From IMG/VR virus record IMGVR_UViG_3300030388_000730, positions 1-47,047 of that record: 47,047 nucleotides of DNA; one strand, written 5' to 3'. Position 1 is the first letter of the stretch; every line of letters begins with the position of its first letter. The DNA comes from a virus. The notes below the pieces were generated by a model. The model did no database searches and was not told where the DNA came from. It saw only the letters and a program-made list of their open reading frames with translations. A program made the translations under genes and the position numbers. This document shows positions 29,249 through 38,559 of the stretch, piece by piece.

Positions 29249-29958
29249 TGGCAACAGAAGTAGCTATATCAGTATCAACAGCATCACAGACGTTAAATAT
29301 TACAACGTCTGTGTCTAATGTTGCAATATCGCCAACTGCAGCTACTACAGATGTATTTGAACCTCAACCCATTAATAATTATCAATTTACTCACGTACCT
29401 AAAGAGATATATAGTTTAACAAATACTACAGGGACAGCTAACATTGGAAGCTTTGATTTGTCTGGTGCAGTTAATATTACTATGGGTTCTCTTCCTTACA
29501 GTCAACTAGCTAAAGAGCTTGATGGCTTTAAGTATGTTTTTCCTAATTTTGCAAGCACAGGAACTCTTAATTTATCTACTTTAGTAGCAGGAGATATAGT
29601 GTACTTTGCAACTGATGCTTCAGGAACAGCTAACGCTTACGCTTCAACTTTAAATAAAGTTAACTTAAATAGCACAACTGGAGGAGCGTATAATAATTTA
29701 ATGTTATTTTTATCTTATACAGGAACTACATTAACTTTATTGCATAAGGGGTATTTTGATTTTAGTAATTCAGCTTCTAATATAACTAATTGGACTGCTG
29801 GAAGAACAATATATTTAAATTCAAGTGGTAATTTAGATACCACCCCAACTTCCTCTTCTGGGCATTGGATAAAGTCTTTAGGTTTTTGTATACCTAATAC
29901 AACGTCAACTAAAAGAATATGGTTCGAATCGGACTCAACTTATTTAAAACTAATATAA
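29248..29958 (+). CDS. Tail fibre or receptor-binding-type protein
   Basis: This 236-aa protein has a short N-terminal beta region (TEVAISVSTASQTLNITTS) that resembles the N-termini of other fibre genes here. It also has a C-terminal beta domain of a kind common in phage tail proteins: AGDIVYFATDASGTANAYAS, LLHKGYFDF, GRTIYLNSSGNLDT, and WIKSLGFCIPNTTSTKRIWF. This domain probably sits at the distal end. It overlaps the adaptor upstream by one base and is followed by the large fibre gene after one base. An inverted repeat lies 37 bases inside the start. No enzyme motif is seen. Confidence 0.5.
   Translation: MATEVAISVSTASQTLNITTSVSNVAISPTAATTDVFEPQPINNYQFTHVPKEIYSLTNTTGTANIGSFDLSGAVNITMGSLPYSQLAKELDGFKYVFPNFASTGTLNLSTLVAGDIVYFATDASGTANAYASTLNKVNLNSTTGGAYNNLMLFLSYTGTTLTLLHKGYFDFSNSASNITNWTAGRTIYLNSSGNLDTTPTSSSGHWIKSLGFCIPNTTSTKRIWFESDSTYLKLI
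29285..29313 (+). repeat. Perfect 10-bp inverted repeat near the start of a fibre gene
   Basis: CACAGACGTT at 29285-29294 and AACGTCTGTG at 29304-29313 are exact reverse complements around the 9-base spacer AAATATTAC. It lies inside coding sequence 37 bases after the ATG. The RNA hairpin could slow translation or stabilise the message, or the site could bind a dimeric protein. There is no T run after it. Confidence 0.6.
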
Positions 29959-29959
29959 A

Positions 29960-32900
29960 ATGGCACATTACCCATTAATTACAGGAAACAATCACACTAC
30001 TGCAAATAGCGTAGCTGCAAGCACTTTTGATTTAGACAATAACGCTGTAGAGGAGGGGTTTGATGTTTACACATTTCAAAACACTAACGATAGTGTGCAA
30101 GCAGCTTACGCTGTTATTGTTGTAAAAAACACAGGAGCTGCTGGTAGTTTGTTAAACATAAGTGAAATAAAATTAGAAAGACAAACATCATATGTGCTTC
30201 TTTCAACCGTTACGGGTAATAGTACTATTGGTTCATTTAAAATGAACCCTGAAAACAATGCAGGTAAAGTGTTTATGGGAAAGCCACAAAATCTTGCTAC
30301 TGGAACTAACGTTTTAGTTAACCCTGTAGCACTTCCAAAATTTGGTGTTTCTAGTGATAACACTGCTCATGCTGCTAATATGTTCCTTCATCTTACAGCT
30401 GATGCAAATATAGATAGTACTCAAATTAACAACACTCAATTAGGACAAACTGGAAGAACTATTCCTATATATAAAATTGATAGCTTATTAGCTAATAGTA
30501 TTCCAGCTAACTCTTACGGAGCTTTTATTTTACAATACAATCCTATTGTCGTAGAAACACAAAACTCTTCAACTGCAATAAAAATAACTTCAAATACAGG
30601 TTCTCATACTATTAATATACAAAGTGAATCTTTTAATAACGTTGTTCTTAATGCAAAGTTAGGGTCTCTTTCTGGTGAAGTATTTACTACAGAACAGACG
30701 GCTGTTGATACTGGTACTTTAGATTTAGGTTATTATGGTACAGCAAAAACAAATACTCTTTTTAGAGCCCATGTAGGTCAAACTAAAAGTGTTATTGAAG
30801 TTAGTGACGTAAGTACTCAAGTTGGAGGTGATTTTGCTTGGACTACTTCTGAAGTAAGTGCTTCTAGTGGTTCTCTATCTTTAGGTGGCGACACTGCGGT
30901 TGCAGTTCCTAGCGACCTTTCAAAACATAACATAGGCCAAAATTTTGTTGGAGGTAATGCCTCTGGTTGGATGAAAATATCTGCTGTTACTGATATTGAT
31001 TCTGTAGAGGAAGGTTTATATACGTTAACTTCAGATTCCTCGGATTTTGATGTAAATAATACTAATATAAGTCTTTATAAAAATGTAGATTACACTCACC
31101 TTAATACTGGGTTTTTTAATGGTACTAAAAATTTGATTGACACAAACACTCAAGCTACAGGACATAATTACATTCTAAATGAATTTGCTATTGGTCAGGT
31201 TTATGGACTTCAATTTAACAGTGATTCGTTTGCTTATACAACTGCTCAGAAAAACTTTATGTTTAAGTTAAAGGCTGGTATTTACGAAAGAATGACAATA
31301 CCATCAACTCAGTCACAAAAAGTTGCAGGATATAATAGAAAATCTACAGGCAATGGAGCTACACCACCTAATTTAGACTCTCAAGACTCTGTAGCTTTAA
31401 ATGAAAGTACAATTAATTTAATTATTAATGTTCGTTGGAACAATTGGGCAAGAGCAACTTCAGGAGAAGATAACGGTTCAGAAATTACATTTACAACTGG
31501 AGGTAAATCTGGAGTGTTTAATTTGACAAATACTGATTTATTTTCAAGTAGTGTTGAGCCATCAAAATTTGCAATAACAGCTGCCAATAACGGTGATGGT
31601 AATTTTGTTACAGGTTCATTTGCTGCTTTTGGCTTTTCTAATGCAGACACTAAAGATGTAGCATTACATTATGACTGTAATATATCACTTACAACAAGTA
31701 AACTTTGGGGTGGTGCTTATGATAATTCTAAGATTACATCTGAATACCTTAATGATTGGGGTGTAGCTAAGTCTTCTTTTACAATGGATTCAAATGACTC
31801 AATTGGATGGAATATAGATGGTGATTATCCTCATATTACTCTTCCTAGTGCAAACTTTTATACTTTAAAACACCAACTAAGACCTAGTTATCCTGATTTG
31901 ACACCACAAGAAAATGGTGTTAATACTTCCTTTCCTTCGTCTATATACACACAATTAAGTAATGTTCCAAACACTACTTCAGGTGCTACTAGTGTTATGG
32001 ATGGTACTATAAATAAATCTCCAGTAACAAGTTGGTATAATGCTAGTAATGCTACAATTAACAACACGACTGGTAGTTTTCCTCTTAGCACGGCTATGGG
32101 CGTTAGAACAATGTATTCTGGACATAGAGGTGGAGTTTATGTAAACGAAAATGTTACTGTTCAAGCTTCTGGTTCTAGCACTAGTGCTGGTTGGTCAGCC
32201 CTTGCAGATACTATTGGTAGAGCTACTAATTCTATTAGTACCTCTACAAATTTATCTTATCCAGAAACACATATACAAGCGTCTTCTACTTTAGATAGCG
32301 GTAATGCTGCTGCTGCTGACCACATTACAGGTAATACTGACTATGTAACTGTTGGTATGAAAGTTTATTTAACTAATGAAAGTGGGGCTTATTTAGGTAA
32401 AGTATCTGCTATAACTAATTCTACTGCATTTAAAATAGATACTGCTATACTTGTTGCTAATCAAGGTCCTAATAAGACGTTATATTTTAAAGGAAATAAA
32501 TCTTACAACACGTACACTCCTTATATAAAGAAAGCAGACAACTCACAACTTAGAGATTTTGTACCAAACAATAACATCTATAAGATGTTAAGTGCAGTTG
32601 CAGCAGTTGATGGTTCAGGTAAGTACGTTTCTTTTGGTAGAGTTCTTTTAACTAACCCAGGAGATAGTATTTTATATTTACATAGTATAGAGACTGGTAC
32701 TAACTCTGGAATGTATGATTATAACATAAATGGTTTAACAAACAATAGTTCAGCTGACTTAGGGTATAAACCAAATACAAATGCTAACGACCCTGTTCTT
32801 TTGGTTTCTATACAAGGTGTAGATGGAAATGTCCACGGAACAGGAGGAACACCATCGTTTAATACAAAATATTCGTTTTACACAGAAAACGCTGCTAGTA

Positions 32901-33523
32901 CTAGTACTGTTGGTGATTCTAATAGATGGTATTCAGATAACCCAACAACTTATTATAAAAATTTAGGAAGACAAAACGCTGTTGCAGTTCATTCTTTATT
33001 GGTTCATAAATATACTGGTGAATCTACCGTTAACAATTTTGAGAATCTTGCTAAAGACAATCAAGCTGGATATGGGGCTGGAGCATTAAATTTTACTCCA
33101 AGTTCTTCAAGTGGGCTTATAGAAAGACTTGATAAAGACCCTGCTTTAGAAGCCGACTCACTTACAACAATCACGGGATTGACTTTGGTAGGTGGGGCAA
33201 AAGTAAATCCTACTTTAAATATAAAAATGGAAATTCCTTTTGCTACATCTTCAGCAAATTCTTTTGGTAATTACCAGTCTTGGATGAGGATTGTATTTAT
33301 GCCTGCAGATTATTATAATCACAGGTATTATAATACTACAAACGATGCGTTTGAAGTCTTAACACCTTCTGCTTACAACTCAAATGGTATTAGATTATAT
33401 GAGTCTATTTATTTATTTAAAACTACAGTAGCTAATAATGCTCAAATAATAACAGCTGATGCAGAAGGTGATGCAGTTTCAAGTGGTCAGACTATAAACT
33501 TTGGGAATATAAGTATAGGTTAA
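29960..33523 (+). CDS. Large tail fibre / adhesin-like protein
   Basis: This 1187-aa protein is low in charge, rich in Asn, Ser, Thr and Gly, and almost wholly beta. It has no signal peptide or membrane segment, which fits a virion fibre. The N-terminal 90 residues look like an Ig-type domain (YAVIVVKNTGAAGSLLNIS). Beta repeats follow, including FVPNNNIYKMLSAVAAVDGS at about 870 and HSLLVHKYTGEST near 1014. The C-terminus ends in a plain beta strand (GQTINFGNISIG). It lies between smaller tail genes, with gaps of one base on either side. No known fibre family was recognised; the role is inferred from composition and location. Confidence 0.5.
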   Translation: MAHYPLITGNNHTTANSVAASTFDLDNNAVEEGFDVYTFQNTNDSVQAAYAVIVVKNTGAAGSLLNISEIKLERQTSYVLLSTVTGNSTIGSFKMNPENNAGKVFMGKPQNLATGTNVLVNPVALPKFGVSSDNTAHAANMFLHLTADANIDSTQINNTQLGQTGRTIPIYKIDSLLANSIPANSYGAFILQYNPIVVETQNSSTAIKITSNTGSHTINIQSESFNNVVLNAKLGSLSGEVFTTEQTAVDTGTLDLGYYGTAKTNTLFRAHVGQTKSVIEVSDVSTQVGGDFAWTTSEVSASSGSLSLGGDTAVAVPSDLSKHNIGQNFVGGNASGWMKISAVTDIDSVEEGLYTLTSDSSDFDVNNTNISLYKNVDYTHLNTGFFNGTKNLIDTNTQATGHNYILNEFAIGQVYGLQFNSDSFAYTTAQKNFMFKLKAGIYERMTIPSTQSQKVAGYNRKSTGNGATPPNLDSQDSVALNESTINLIINVRWNNWARATSGEDNGSEITFTTGGKSGVFNLTNTDLFSSSVEPSKFAITAANNGDGNFVTGSFAAFGFSNADTKDVALHYDCNISLTTSKLWGGAYDNSKITSEYLNDWGVAKSSFTMDSNDSIGWNIDGDYPHITLPSANFYTLKHQLRPSYPDLTPQENGVNTSFPSSIYTQLSNVPNTTSGATSVMDGTINKSPVTSWYNASNATINNTTGSFPLSTAMGVRTMYSGHRGGVYVNENVTVQASGSSTSAGWSALADTIGRATNSISTSTNLSYPETHIQASSTLDSGNAAAADHITGNTDYVTVGMKVYLTNESGAYLGKVSAITNSTAFKIDTAILVANQGPNKTLYFKGNKSYNTYTPYIKKADNSQLRDFVPNNNIYKMLSAVAAVDGSGKYVSFGRVLLTNPGDSILYLHSIETGTNSGMYDYNINGLTNNSSADLGYKPNTNANDPVLLVSIQGVDGNVHGTGGTPSFNTKYSFYTENAASTSTVGDSNRWYSDNPTTYYKNLGRQNAVAVHSLLVHKYTGESTVNNFENLAKDNQAGYGAGALNFTPSSSSGLIERLDKDPALEADSLTTITGLTLVGGAKVNPTLNIKMEIPFATSSANSFGNYQSWMRIVFMPADYYNHRYYNTTNDAFEVLTPSAYNSNGIRLYESIYLFKTTVANNAQIITADAEGDAVSSGQTINFGNISIG

Positions 33524-33524
33524 T

Positions 33525-34103
33525 ATGCCTAGTTCTATTGAATGCGTAGCTAGTGTGTTTAATGGCTCTGGATTAAATCTAGAGCCAACACCTGCTAGGT
33601 ATATGCAATTTGAAATTAAAAATACTACTAATCAAGATGTAACTATACATTCTGGATGCGTTATTCCTGCTATAAATTATGCAACATTTAGTAATTATTC
33701 TAAATTTAATTGGTATATACCGATAAGCCAGCAAAGTGGGGGTTCTTTTATAGCGAATTCTAATGAATATCCTTGGTCTGAAACCCCTTTAATACCTTTA
33801 ACGGGTATTATAAATAATATAAGGTTAGTTAATTCTATTACTTTAAGTCCTTTTTCTAGCACCAACCAAGTGCTTCTTTTTAAGGTGTTATTTGCTCCTA
33901 ATTCTCCAGCTAATTATATACATAATGCTGAATTAGTTTTAAAATACTCTACATTAAATTCTTTAATATTAGAATTTAAAGCTCAATTAGTAGGTGTTGT
34001 TCAAAATTCAGGTGCAATATCAGAATTTGATTGGAAGTCTTATCCAGAAATAGTTTTTTCTATAAACGGAATAGAAACTAGTAATATATTTAGCTTTACA
34101 TGA
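33525..34103 (+). CDS. Tail protein with Ig-like domain
   Basis: This 192-aa beta protein contains a centre typical of Ig-like domains of the ASPM/SPD-2/Hydin (choice-of-anchor) type: SSTNQVLLFKVLFAPNSPAN, then AELVLKYSTLNSLILEFKA, then a final strand LVGVV at about 108-160. The N-terminus (MQFEIKNTTNQDVTIHSGCV) resembles the start of the large fibre upstream. It has no signal peptide. It lies in a run of tail genes with one-base gaps and probably forms a fibre segment or spacer. The function is inferred from context. Confidence 0.42.
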   Translation: MPSSIECVASVFNGSGLNLEPTPARYMQFEIKNTTNQDVTIHSGCVIPAINYATFSNYSKFNWYIPISQQSGGSFIANSNEYPWSETPLIPLTGIINNIRLVNSITLSPFSSTNQVLLFKVLFAPNSPANYIHNAELVLKYSTLNSLILEFKAQLVGVVQNSGAISEFDWKSYPEIVFSINGIETSNIFSFT

Positions 34104-34104
34104 T

Positions 34105-34929
34105 ATGCCAGACTTTACAGTATTAGAAATATCCGACGTAGAAGGTCAAAAAGCTTTATACCCTGCAGTTTTTTCAGCCCCAAACGTAGTATCTTCATAC
34201 GAAAGTATAGATATAGTTTTCCCTAATACTCTAGGTAGTTCGGGAGAGGTTGATATTTCAGATTCAAATTATTTTGAAATACATACTAGGGTTTCTCCAG
34301 CTAGTTGGTCTATGTTCTGTTTAACTATAGATGTAGATGGAGATTATGATGATTCTAGTGGTTCTTTTGTTAATAGTAAAAACTTAAGTGTTTTAGGAGC
34401 TCAACAAAATCCTTCAGATAATATTATTATAGTAAAAGACAACCTTGGTAATTCTTATTTACCAGCATTTAATTTTAATGGAATTGGTAATTTTACTAAT
34501 AATAAAGCTTATTTTATGAAATTAACAAATGCTCAATCTTTTAGCTTTAAAGGAAATCCTTTAAGTGAAGCTGATTCTAATGGAAATAGAGCTTACGGCA
34601 GTATTATTCCATTAAAAACTGGGTATAATTTAATAGGAAATCCATTACCTAATGTTGATGGACTAACAGGAGAAGAGTTTCAACACCCTACTTGGCCAAT
34701 GATATTTAATGGAGTTACTAACTCTGATTTTAATAATGTCAACTTTCTTAACATTGAACAAGGTTTAAATGGTACATTAATTATTGTAAAGGATTTTCAA
34801 GGTAATGTTTATTTACCAAAATGGGGGTTTGATGGTATAGGGGTTTTAGTCGCTGGTCAAGGGTATCAATTAAAGATAGAGTATACAGGGTCTCAAACTA
34901 ATTCTGGAAGTATAGAAATAACAATGTAA
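34105..34929 (+). CDS. Tail protein carrying two host-surface-protein-like repeats
   Basis: This 274-aa protein has two copies of one motif: IIIVKDNLGNSYLPAFNFNG at about 107-126 continuing with IGNF and AYFMKL, and LIIVKDFQGNVYLPKWGFDG at about 225-244 continuing with IGVL and GYQLKI. Before the second copy lies GYNLIGNPLPNV. This 'GWNLIG...IVKD..GN.YLP...F.GIG......GYQ.K' pattern occurs in many secreted surface proteins of marine Flavobacteriia. The phage copy has no signal peptide and sits among fibre genes, so it is probably a virion part that was borrowed from, or mimics, host cell-surface proteins. The N-terminal 90 residues are another beta domain (SWSMFCLTIDVDGDYDD). Confidence 0.55.
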   Translation: MPDFTVLEISDVEGQKALYPAVFSAPNVVSSYESIDIVFPNTLGSSGEVDISDSNYFEIHTRVSPASWSMFCLTIDVDGDYDDSSGSFVNSKNLSVLGAQQNPSDNIIIVKDNLGNSYLPAFNFNGIGNFTNNKAYFMKLTNAQSFSFKGNPLSEADSNGNRAYGSIIPLKTGYNLIGNPLPNVDGLTGEEFQHPTWPMIFNGVTNSDFNNVNFLNIEQGLNGTLIIVKDFQGNVYLPKWGFDGIGVLVAGQGYQLKIEYTGSQTNSGSIEITM

Positions 34930-34933
34930 CGAT

Positions 34934-35668
34934 ATGGGAAAGAGAAGAGGCAAGTTTTCAAGGTCAACAACTTTAAATGCTATTAGAGTGTCTAACGTTT
35001 TTACAGGAGTAACTGTTAGCCTTGCTGACCCTATTACTATTCCAGATAAGGTTGACGATATAGTATCTAAAGGTTCTGATTTTCAGGTTATTTTTATATA
35101 TAACACGTTATATAATTTTTTTACTACTCTTGAGACTTCCTCATTAACAAGATTTAAGTTAAATATAATAAACAAACTAAAAGGTAGCCTTTTAGAGTAC
35201 TATAGAAATAATGGGTACAGAGCTTTTTGGTTGGCTTTTTATAATAATGAAGGAGATTTAAATTTTAATGAAGAAAGTGCTGAAGTGGGTTTAAGTTATG
35301 CTGAAATATTGCAAGATATACAGAAATTTCAACAACACATATCTTTTGATATAAAACTTAAAGATTCTGGAGGGGTAACATACGCAAGCTCTGCGACTTT
35401 AAAGTATAATGAGTCAGTTACGTTGCCAAATAATTCTTATTCCTTTAGCGCACCTCTAAATGACTCCCTTACTACAGCTAAAGATGGTTTTGCAGCTAAC
35501 GAAACAGTATTTTATCACTTGACTGATGATAGTGGTAATACAGTCCCTCTTACTGTTTCAGCTAGTCCTACAGTCGCAGCAAACTTAAGTCAAATAAGAG
35601 TGTCTTCTTTATCTATTAGTACACTAAACTTAAAAACATATAACAACTTATTATATACATTACTGTAA
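34934..35668 (+). CDS. Tail-region structural protein of unknown function
   Basis: This 244-aa protein has a basic N-terminus (MGKRRGKFSRSTTLNAIRV) and a beta strand pair (VFTGVTVSLADPITIPD). A helical centre follows (about 55-115, FTTLETSSLTRFKLNIINKL), and then a C-terminal beta domain. The combination of a helical core and beta ends suggests an assembly or trimerisation part of a fibre. No known family was recognised. It is followed after one base by a 32-codon open frame. Confidence 0.4.
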   Translation: MGKRRGKFSRSTTLNAIRVSNVFTGVTVSLADPITIPDKVDDIVSKGSDFQVIFIYNTLYNFFTTLETSSLTRFKLNIINKLKGSLLEYYRNNGYRAFWLAFYNNEGDLNFNEESAEVGLSYAEILQDIQKFQQHISFDIKLKDSGGVTYASSATLKYNESVTLPNNSYSFSAPLNDSLTTAKDGFAANETVFYHLTDDSGNTVPLTVSASPTVAANLSQIRVSSLSISTLNLKTYNNLLYTLL

Positions 35669-35669
35669 T

Positions 35670-35768
35670 ATGAAGATTAAAATAAAATCAATTAAAGTTA
35701 CTGCTTTAAATAATAATATACAAGTAAAAGTAGTGTCAAAAAAAAATGTTAAATTAGCATTAAAATAA
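35670..35768 (+). CDS. Very small beta-pattern protein, possible orphan fibre anchor
   Basis: This is a 32-codon open frame, ATG to TAA, starting one base after the previous stop and ending 10 bases before the next adaptor gene. Its alternating pattern (KIKIKSIKVTALNNNIQVKV) resembles the N-terminus of the fibre at 36180 (KINISLKVKSQPTVNI). It may be a real small tail-anchoring peptide, or the leftover N-terminus of a lost fibre gene. Its short length makes the call uncertain, but it fills an otherwise empty 110-bp gap in an operon with almost no gaps. Confidence 0.4.
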   Translation: MKIKIKSIKVTALNNNIQVKVVSKKNVKLALK

Positions 35769-35778
35769 ATAATATATA

Positions 35779-36180
35779 ATGGCTAGTAAACTTTCAGCAG
35801 ATATTGCACAAAAAATAGACATTACCGCAAGGAAAAATGATTCTTTTTACTTACAAATAACATTAACTAATACTGATGGTACTATATACAATATAGTAAG
35901 TGTAGGGGGTTCAAACTACGTTGCTTATATGGAAGTATATAACGCAAACGACGAAATGATTCTAGGGTTTAATTCTTTAGCTTCTAATTTTGGTGCTGGA
36001 TATGTACAAGCTCAAATAATAACTGTAGTTGGTTCTACAGCTGTGCTTACTATAGACTCTCCTTCTACTAACATGGGTATAAGAGCTGGTTCTTATAAGT
36101 ACAAATTATACGTTAAGGAGTCAACAGACAATCAAACAAACACAGTTATGTATGGAAAGTTTAAGATAGTAGATTTGTAA
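35779..36180 (+). CDS. BppU-like tail adaptor protein, copy 2
   Basis: This 133-aa protein begins SADIAQKIDITARKNDSFYL and ends GKFKIVDL, paralogous to the copies at 28739 and 39308. The core is an Ig-like beta sandwich with SYKYKLYVKESTDNQTNTV near the C-terminus. It ends in a TAATG overlap with the 792-aa fibre, which repeats the adaptor-plus-fibre pairing seen with copy 1. Its likely job is to attach that fibre to the tail. The start at 35779 has an A/T-rich leader and no Shine-Dalgarno site. Confidence 0.6.
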   Translation: MASKLSADIAQKIDITARKNDSFYLQITLTNTDGTIYNIVSVGGSNYVAYMEVYNANDEMILGFNSLASNFGAGYVQAQIITVVGSTAVLTIDSPSTNMGIRAGSYKYKLYVKESTDNQTNTVMYGKFKIVDL

Positions 36181-38558
36181 TGTCTAATACAAAAATAAAC
36201 ATATCTCTTAAAGTTAAGTCACAGCCTACTGTAAATATTACTACCGTAGACAGTGGTACTTTGTCTGGTTCTGCTTTGGTTTCACCTACTATAAGTGTAG
36301 TTGCTACAGGGCCAATAGGAGTTGCTGGACCTCAAGGTGTTCAAGGAGAAACAAACATTCAAAACAGCTCTATTACTACAGCTAAAATAGCAAACAACGC
36401 TATTACTTCAGATAAAATAGCTGACAATACCATAGCAACTAATGATATAGGTAATCAACAAATAACTTCAGCTAAGCTAGGTACTAACTCAGTAACTACA
36501 GTTAAGATTACTAACAACGCTGTAACTTCTGCTAAAATAGCTGCAGATGCTATTAATGCAGGTCATATACAGGCTGGTACTGTAACTAGAGAGCTTATAT
36601 CTGATGGTACTATTCAAGGAGGTAAGCTTGAGGACTTTACTGTTACTGAGGGTAAGATTGCAAACAACTCTCTTAGTACTATAAAATATCAAGAAAGAAG
36701 TATTACAGGTGCTAAGATAGAAACAAACCCAACTTTAACAGGCACAGTAACAGCAACTAATCTTACGTTAAATGGTAATATATCTTTAGCAGGAACTGTA
36801 GACGGTATAGATATAGCTTCAGCAGTTCCTTTAAATACTGCTAAGACGGGTATAACATCTGCTCAAGCCAATAATATAAATGCTATTAAAGTAAAGACAG
36901 ATTATATATCGGTTACACAGGCTGTTAATTTAGATACTATAGAATCTAATGTCTCAACAAACAACAGTAAAGTATCATTTCCTGGATTAGGAACATCTTC
37001 TTCAACAGCATTAGCAGGTAATACTGCTTTACTACAATTAGGGACTAGCAGTTCAACTGCCCTTGCAGGTAACACTGCTCTACTTGCTTTAGGTACAAGT
37101 AGTTCAACTGCCTTAGCTGGTAATACAACTACAATTACTACTGGCCAAGCATCGGCTATAAGCGCAAATACATCTAAGTCTACAAACGTTACTACTAATC
37201 TAGGAGTTACTACAAGCGAGACTACAGTAATAGTGACTAGCTCTGATGGTAATAACGCTACTGTACCTGTAGCTACTACTAGCGTAGGTGGTGTTATGTC
37301 TAAAGCTATTTTTGACCAACACACTGCTAATGTTGCAAAGAATACAAATGTAGTTACTAATTTAGCAATCACAGGTTCTGCAGCAGCTAGAACAATAACA
37401 TCTTCTGATGGTACTGATGCTGTAATTCCTTTAGGAACTACAAGTGTTTCTGGATTACTTAGTCCTGCGTTGTTTGATGAAATAGATGCAAACACAGCAA
37501 AAGTTTCTAATGTAGCAGGAAATCTTACTGTTACTGCGGTTGCTACTAAACTACAACTAAATACTTCGAACGGTTCTAATATATCAATTCCTGCAGCTAC
37601 AAACACTGCTTGGGGTGCAATGTCAGATGATTTAGTTATAGCTTTAGAAGCGAACTCTGCTAAAGCAACAAATGTAGTTACTAACTTATCTGTAGCAAAT
37701 AGTACAGGTGCTAGAGTAATAGCATCTTCAGATGGAACAGACGCTACTATACCAATAGCAACTACTTCTGTAAGTGGGGTAATGTCAAAAGCAATATTTG
37801 ATGAGCATGTATTAAACAATGCTAAGAATACAAATGTTGTTCAAACTACTATATCAGGTAATGCAGCTACAGCTACAGCTTTAACTACTGGTGATAAAGA
37901 TATAACAGGAGATTTAAACCTTACAGGTTCTACTGATAAATTACTTATTAATAATACAGAAATAGCTCAAGTTGTTTCTAATGTAATTAATATTGGTCAG
38001 ACGAATAGAGTTTTAAAATTAAATTCATCAGAGACGCAAATACTTTCATCTACAGGTGTACAATTAGGTCACGCAACTGACACTACTATAGCTAGAGTTT
38101 CAGCTGGTGTAGTATCAATAGAAGGTGTTAATATACAGAAAGAAAATGCTCACCATCACTTTATACATGCTGGGTTTTTTCTAAGCTTTCCTTTTGCAAG
38201 ATACATACCGTTAAATGGTAGTTTGAATGAGCAAAATACTGCAACCTTATCTCCAGAGTATGTAAACTTTACGTTTCCGTATGACGGTTTTGTAAAGAAA
38301 ATGATTCTTAGGAGTGAAACTAATATGGGTAGCACTAACTTAAAGCTATATAAAGGAGCTAGTGGTGCTACTGTAACTACAGTTTTAGGTAATGTTACTG
38401 CTGCTGTAGGTGCAAGTGCTGCAGTTTTATTTGATTTTAGTTCAGTAAGCAATGCCTATAGTAAAGGAGATACGATGGCTATAAAGGTTGACCCTACGGC
38501 TGACCCTGATGGTGGACAAAATATAACAATCGAATTAGTATTTGATTTAACAACATAA
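36180..38558 (+). CDS. Repeat-rich tail fibre with C-terminal receptor-binding-type domain
   Basis: This 792-aa fibre has five visible parts. The N-terminal anchor strand is KINISLKVKSQPTVNI. Next is a beta-helix-like region of 'I(T/S)xxKIAxNA' repeats at about 60-185. Then come three tandem 17-aa units, each LGTSSSTALAGNT plus four residues (270-320). After these are about four 55-aa repeats of the form NTNVVTNL...SSDGTDA.IP.ATTSVSGVMSKAIFDEH (about 325-560). Last is a unique 135-aa C-terminal domain starting HHFIHAGFF, with VNFTFPYDGFVKKMILRSET. Such C-terminal domains usually contact the host or drive trimer formation. The repeats are conserved as protein but vary in codons, so they are kept by selection. 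It overlaps its adaptor by one base. Confidence 0.65.
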   Translation: MSNTKINISLKVKSQPTVNITTVDSGTLSGSALVSPTISVVATGPIGVAGPQGVQGETNIQNSSITTAKIANNAITSDKIADNTIATNDIGNQQITSAKLGTNSVTTVKITNNAVTSAKIAADAINAGHIQAGTVTRELISDGTIQGGKLEDFTVTEGKIANNSLSTIKYQERSITGAKIETNPTLTGTVTATNLTLNGNISLAGTVDGIDIASAVPLNTAKTGITSAQANNINAIKVKTDYISVTQAVNLDTIESNVSTNNSKVSFPGLGTSSSTALAGNTALLQLGTSSSTALAGNTALLALGTSSSTALAGNTTTITTGQASAISANTSKSTNVTTNLGVTTSETTVIVTSSDGNNATVPVATTSVGGVMSKAIFDQHTANVAKNTNVVTNLAITGSAAARTITSSDGTDAVIPLGTTSVSGLLSPALFDEIDANTAKVSNVAGNLTVTAVATKLQLNTSNGSNISIPAATNTAWGAMSDDLVIALEANSAKATNVVTNLSVANSTGARVIASSDGTDATIPIATTSVSGVMSKAIFDEHVLNNAKNTNVVQTTISGNAATATALTTGDKDITGDLNLTGSTDKLLINNTEIAQVVSNVINIGQTNRVLKLNSSETQILSSTGVQLGHATDTTIARVSAGVVSIEGVNIQKENAHHHFIHAGFFLSFPFARYIPLNGSLNEQNTATLSPEYVNFTFPYDGFVKKMILRSETNMGSTNLKLYKGASGATVTTVLGNVTAAVGASAAVLFDFSSVSNAYSKGDTMAIKVDPTADPDGGQNITIELVFDLTT
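36987..37139 (+). repeat. Three tandem 51-bp units inside the fibre gene
   Basis: The units at 36987-37037, 37038-37088 and 37089-37139 each encode LGTSSSTALAGNT plus four residues. They differ at many synonymous positions (for example TCTTCTTCAACA against AGCAGTTCAACT). This argues for old duplications held by protein-level selection rather than recent slippage. Confidence 0.75.
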
Positions 38559-38559
38559 T

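Noticed and set aside
36902-37819. 305-codon minus-strand open frame
   Set aside because: It lies wholly antisense to the repeat-rich fibre gene, is made of Val/Ala/Leu strings that mirror the repeats, and has no start context. It is a shadow of the coding strand.
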